This document shows, in pieces, positions 14,687 to 17,011 of a stretch of 17,011 nt of DNA. Both the position numbers and the translations under genes were made by a program. The DNA lies in contig BNWE01000023.1 in NCBI GenBank assembly GCA_025998595.1, positions 1-17,011 on the forward strand, given 5' to 3'. The notes beneath the pieces are model-generated. The model was not told the origin of the DNA, ran no database searches, and saw only the letters and a list, made by a program, of their open reading frames with translations. Numbering within the stretch: the first letter of the stretch is position 1; each line of letters starts with the position of its first letter. This DNA is from Alphaproteobacteria bacterium (GTDB lineage Bacteria > Pseudomonadota > Alphaproteobacteria > UBA3830).

Positions 14687-16246
14687 ATGATAGATGAAGA
14701 AAAACTTGAACAAATTAGTGCGAAAAAATTAGCAGGTATTATCCTCGCTATTTACATGAAAAACAGGAATCTGCATAGGGAAATTGAATTGTTGGTGGCG
14801 GGAAGTTCCTGCGATGAAAAAGAAATAATCTCTATCATAAAGAAGAGAATATCTGCTTTGAGCAAGTCAAGAGGGCTAATCGATGATTTAAAAATAAAAG
14901 AAGTTGTGTCTCAGTTGGACGAGATTTGCGACTCCATATTCAATCTGTCGGACTTTGCTGCCAAAGAAGCCTTTGATCTGATGGGCAAATTTTTTGAGTG
15001 TCGTAGATCTATTTTTAAAAGATGTGTATATAACGAGGATGAGATTTTAGCGTCGTTCGGGGAGGCATGTCTCGTTTGGGGAAAAATTGCAGAACGTGCA
15101 AATATCAAGTCTACTGAAGCTGTTAAAACGGTGTTCACTCTGTATTCCGAAGATACTTTTGGTGCAACCAATAAGATCATTAGAGGATTTGCAAATGTTT
15201 TAGGAAAAGATGGTCTGGAATCGCTAAAGACAAAGATTCGAAATATGTTTTCTGATAATTCAATAAAAGCATTGGCAGCTCAAATGGAAAAAGAGCGGAC
15301 AGATGATGATGACGAAGACGATGCTATGTTTGCATTGAAAGAACTTGGAATAAGTGTTTTTATGTCCAACGGCGGAAAGAGATTCTTTAAACTTCCACCC
15401 AAAAATCTCTTGGATCGAGCAAAAAATGTGACTCTGAAAAAAATACAGTTTGGTTTGAGTGAAATTGCGGATTATCAAAATAATGTTGATGAATACATAC
15501 TGGCGCAGGCGTTTCCCAAAACAACGTACGACTACGATGATGTAGGCGTCGATCACAAAAAAGAAATAGCCGAGCGTCTAATTTCTGCCAATAGAGGAGA
15601 GGAAGCGCTCCAATGGCTGGCGGAAATAAAAAATCCACGTTTTAGCGATGAGAGCAAGGTGAAAACATTAAGAATCAATGCGTTAGAACAATGTGGCAGA
15701 GCTAAGGAGGCGCAAAAGGAACGCATATACTGGTTTAAAGCGACTCTGGATCACAATGCATTTTTGGAAACAATAAAACATGAGCAAAAGGCCTTACAAA
15801 AGCAATTGGCCGAAGAACTGATAGATTGGACCATGGATCATGATAAAATTTATTTAGCAATGCACTTTCTTTCCAAAAATCTTTCTCTGGACAAGTGTTC
15901 TTCTCTTGTGGAAAGCAGAATAGCTAAAATAAATGGCGAATGCTATTGGGACTTGCATCCGGTTGCGGAGTCTTTGCAAAAAGATTATCCGCTCAGTGCA
16001 ACGCTTTTGTATCGAAAAGTCATTGAGTATGTTTTGAAAGGTGCAATTTCTAAAAAATATGGAATTGGAGCAAAAGATCTGGTATTATGTGAGCAATTGA
16101 GCAGTAGAATCAGTGACTTCAAGAGATTTCCAGCTCATTCCAACTTTATGGAAGTCATTCGTGAAAAGCACAAAAGGAAAGAAGCTTTTTGGACAAGGTT
16201 TGAAGAAGAAAAAAAGAAACTGAAAAAAAAGAAGTCCAAAGCGTAA
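14687..16246 (+). CDS. DUF6880-family protein
   Basis: The 519-residue soluble protein resembles the DUF6880 family known from alphaproteobacteria. At the start is a helical domain with KKRISALSKSRGLIDDLKIK near 51-70, the FDLMGKFFECRRSIFKRC segment near 100, and a following alanine-rich helix pattern. Near the end are DYPLSATLLYRKVIEYVL and FMEVIREKHKRKEAFWTRFE, typical of the family C-terminus. An acidic DDDDEDD stretch lies near 206-212 and a lysine-rich tail closes the protein. Family function is unknown; the repeat-like helical build suggests a scaffold or binding role. GGGAAG lies about 7 bases before the ATG, at the edge of a palindromic repeat. It is followed by insertion-sequence debris. 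Confidence 0.75.
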   Translation: MIDEEKLEQISAKKLAGIILAIYMKNRNLHREIELLVAGSSCDEKEIISIIKKRISALSKSRGLIDDLKIKEVVSQLDEICDSIFNLSDFAAKEAFDLMGKFFECRRSIFKRCVYNEDEILASFGEACLVWGKIAERANIKSTEAVKTVFTLYSEDTFGATNKIIRGFANVLGKDGLESLKTKIRNMFSDNSIKALAAQMEKERTDDDDEDDAMFALKELGISVFMSNGGKRFFKLPPKNLLDRAKNVTLKKIQFGLSEIADYQNNVDEYILAQAFPKTTYDYDDVGVDHKKEIAERLISANRGEEALQWLAEIKNPRFSDESKVKTLRINALEQCGRAKEAQKERIYWFKATLDHNAFLETIKHEQKALQKQLAEELIDWTMDHDKIYLAMHFLSKNLSLDKCSSLVESRIAKINGECYWDLHPVAESLQKDYPLSATLLYRKVIEYVLKGAISKKYGIGAKDLVLCEQLSSRISDFKRFPAHSNFMEVIREKHKRKEAFWTRFEEEKKKLKKKKSKA

Positions 16247-16288
16247 TGCCGACTCCTGCTTTGCTGAGACCGTCGTAAATTTTGTGGT

Positions 16289-16367
16289 GTGCCAAGAGAA
16301 GGCACGATGAAGATAGAGGATGGCCCTCCGGTGTGCGGGATTAAGACATATGAGACTGAATATGTCT
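16289..16367. other. Pair of perfect hairpins after the DUF6880 gene
   Basis: GTGCC/GGCAC with a 7-base loop (16289-16305) is followed by AGACATAT/ATATGTCT with an 8-base loop (16344-16367), itself flanked by GTGCGGG and CCCAC that can extend the stem. Neither has a T-run, so a standard intrinsic terminator is unlikely. A small structured RNA, an IS end or a repeat are possible. No gene is seen in 16247-16540. Confidence 0.4.
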
Positions 16368-16434
16368 CCCACAGATTGAGTTAATATACTGTATTGGCAT
16401 CATTCCTTTCAAGTTGTTATGTGGTCGGTGTCAA

Positions 16435-16505
16435 CGCAATTTAGAAATGTCCGGTTTTGGGCGGCGGAACAAGCCTCACCCAAGCGGTACATTTCTCGCA
16501 ATTTA
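16435..16505. repeat. Imperfect inverted repeat bracketed by 9-bp direct repeats
   Basis: The arms AGAAATGTCCGGTTTTGGG (16443-16461) and CCCAAGCGGTACATTTCT (16479-16496) pair almost throughout. CGCAATTTA occurs just outside on both sides (16435-16443 and 16497-16505). It lies between the hairpin region and the stop codon of the truncated transposase. It may be the end region of that ISNCY-like element, or a small palindromic insertion with target-site duplication. Confidence 0.55.
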
Positions 16506-16540
16506 GGAATAATCCTAATATCTCAATGGCTCCTAATTTG

Positions 16541-16885
16541 TTATGCCACAGAGAAATTTTGTTGAGAAATCAGATGATCAACAAGAACACTCACTTCCTT
16601 TGCATCTGCAATAGCCGGCGTTTTCTTATTGTTAGCCAGTATATTATAAGATAATGAGCTGCCGTTATAAATGACCTCTATTTCTCCGTTCATGTGCTCG
16701 CAAACCGTAACAGTTGCGTGACGTAAACGATATCCACGCCATTGGCCAACGATTTGATACAGCACGCAATTATGAGAAAATTCAAGATTTTTGCTCAATT
16801 TTCTATTGGTTTGAATGCTTAAGATATTTCTCAATGCCTCAGGCTTATAAAACAATGGCTTGTGAGCTGTTTGCGGGCTCTGTGC
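16541..16885 (-). pseudogene. 3' remnant of an ISNCY-like transposase gene
   Basis: The frame is open from the edge of the next element (16885) to the stop at 16541, about 114 residues. It includes AHKPLFYKPEALRNILSI, NRKLSKNLEFSHNCVLYQI, then YRLRHATVTVCEHMNGEIEV and IYNGSSLSYNI. This is the beta-rich C-terminal part typical of ISNCY/IS1202-type transposases after the DDE catalytic core. The core itself is absent. The reading frame reaches the CAGGG end of the neighbouring element and meets a stop just inside it, so the gene was probably cut by that insertion. Confidence 0.7.
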
Positions 16886-17011
16886 CAGGGTCTTTTAATT
16901 CTCCCCAAGAAGTAATAAAGTATTAATAAGTTTTATAGAGGCAAGAGAATGGCAACGTTAACAGAAATATTTTCAAGTATAGAGGATCCGCGGAATCCAT
17001 CAGGTCGTAGG
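16886..17011 (+). mobile_element. Left end of an ISAs1-family insertion sequence (partial)
   Basis: CAGGGTCTTTTAATTCTCCC at 16886 has the CAGGG start reported for ISAs1-family ends, 63 bases before the transposase start codon. The preceding transposase frame stops matching at exactly this point. The right end and target duplication lie outside the window. Confidence 0.6.
16949..17011 (+). CDS. ISAs1-family transposase, N-terminus (partial)
   Basis: Twenty-one codons are visible: MATLTEIFSSIEDPRNPSGR and one more R, still open at the window edge. The pattern F-S-x-I-x-DPR in the first 15 residues is typical of the N-terminal domain of ISAs1 (H-repeat) transposases, which move the element by DDE chemistry. 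AGAGGCAAG precedes the ATG. Too little is seen to say whether the gene is intact. Confidence 0.7.
   Translation, partial: MATLTEIFSSIEDPRNPSGRR

Overview
The window is AT-rich and is best read as a chromosome segment of a host-associated alphaproteobacterium, possibly of a Holosporales-like or Rickettsiales-like intracellular lineage. That placement is inference. It rests on alphaproteobacterial-looking ThrRS, RNase HII and SurE/NlpD proteins, a type VI secretion cluster, decayed genes, nested insertion sequences, and short palindromic repeats inserted between and inside genes. No rRNA or other species-level marker is present.

Left part (1-4570): a short 3' fragment of a plus-strand gene runs into the window and converges on a minus-strand gene for a small exported protein. 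Divergent from that gene is a tightly packed type VI secretion operon: an Hcp-like protein, then tssE, tssF and tssG. The genes overlap or nearly touch, so they are probably translated together. No other T6SS core gene (tssB, tssC, tssH, tssK, tssL, tssM, vgrG) is seen here, so the system must be completed elsewhere if it works.

Middle part (4570-11390): everything here is on the minus strand. Reading in transcription order: tRNA-Gly(GCC), a decayed gene, tRNA-Thr(GGT) lying 28 nt upstream of thrS, a membrane sensor histidine kinase, a CPA2-type cation/proton antiporter with a good promoter, and rnhB. The rnhB gene carries two in-frame insertions of a palindromic repeat family, one of them expanded as 87-bp tandem units. 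The inserts sit outside the catalytic core, and all catalytic residues remain.

Right part (11390-16246): all substantial genes are on the plus strand, namely ruvX, surE, an NlpD-like LysM/degenerate-LytM lipoprotein overlapping surE, and a DUF6880-family protein. A small minus-strand gene may lie upstream of ruvX. Further copies of the palindromic family lie between genes, one ending just before the DUF6880 start codon.

Right edge (16247-17011): the 3' end of an ISNCY-like transposase gene on the minus strand has been cut by another element. That element starts with CAGGG at 16886 and encodes the N-terminus of an ISAs1-family transposase that leaves the window. The most interesting features are the palindromic repeat family with its protein-coding copies, the tRNA-Thr/thrS arrangement with a shortened ThrRS TGS domain, and the nested insertion sequences.
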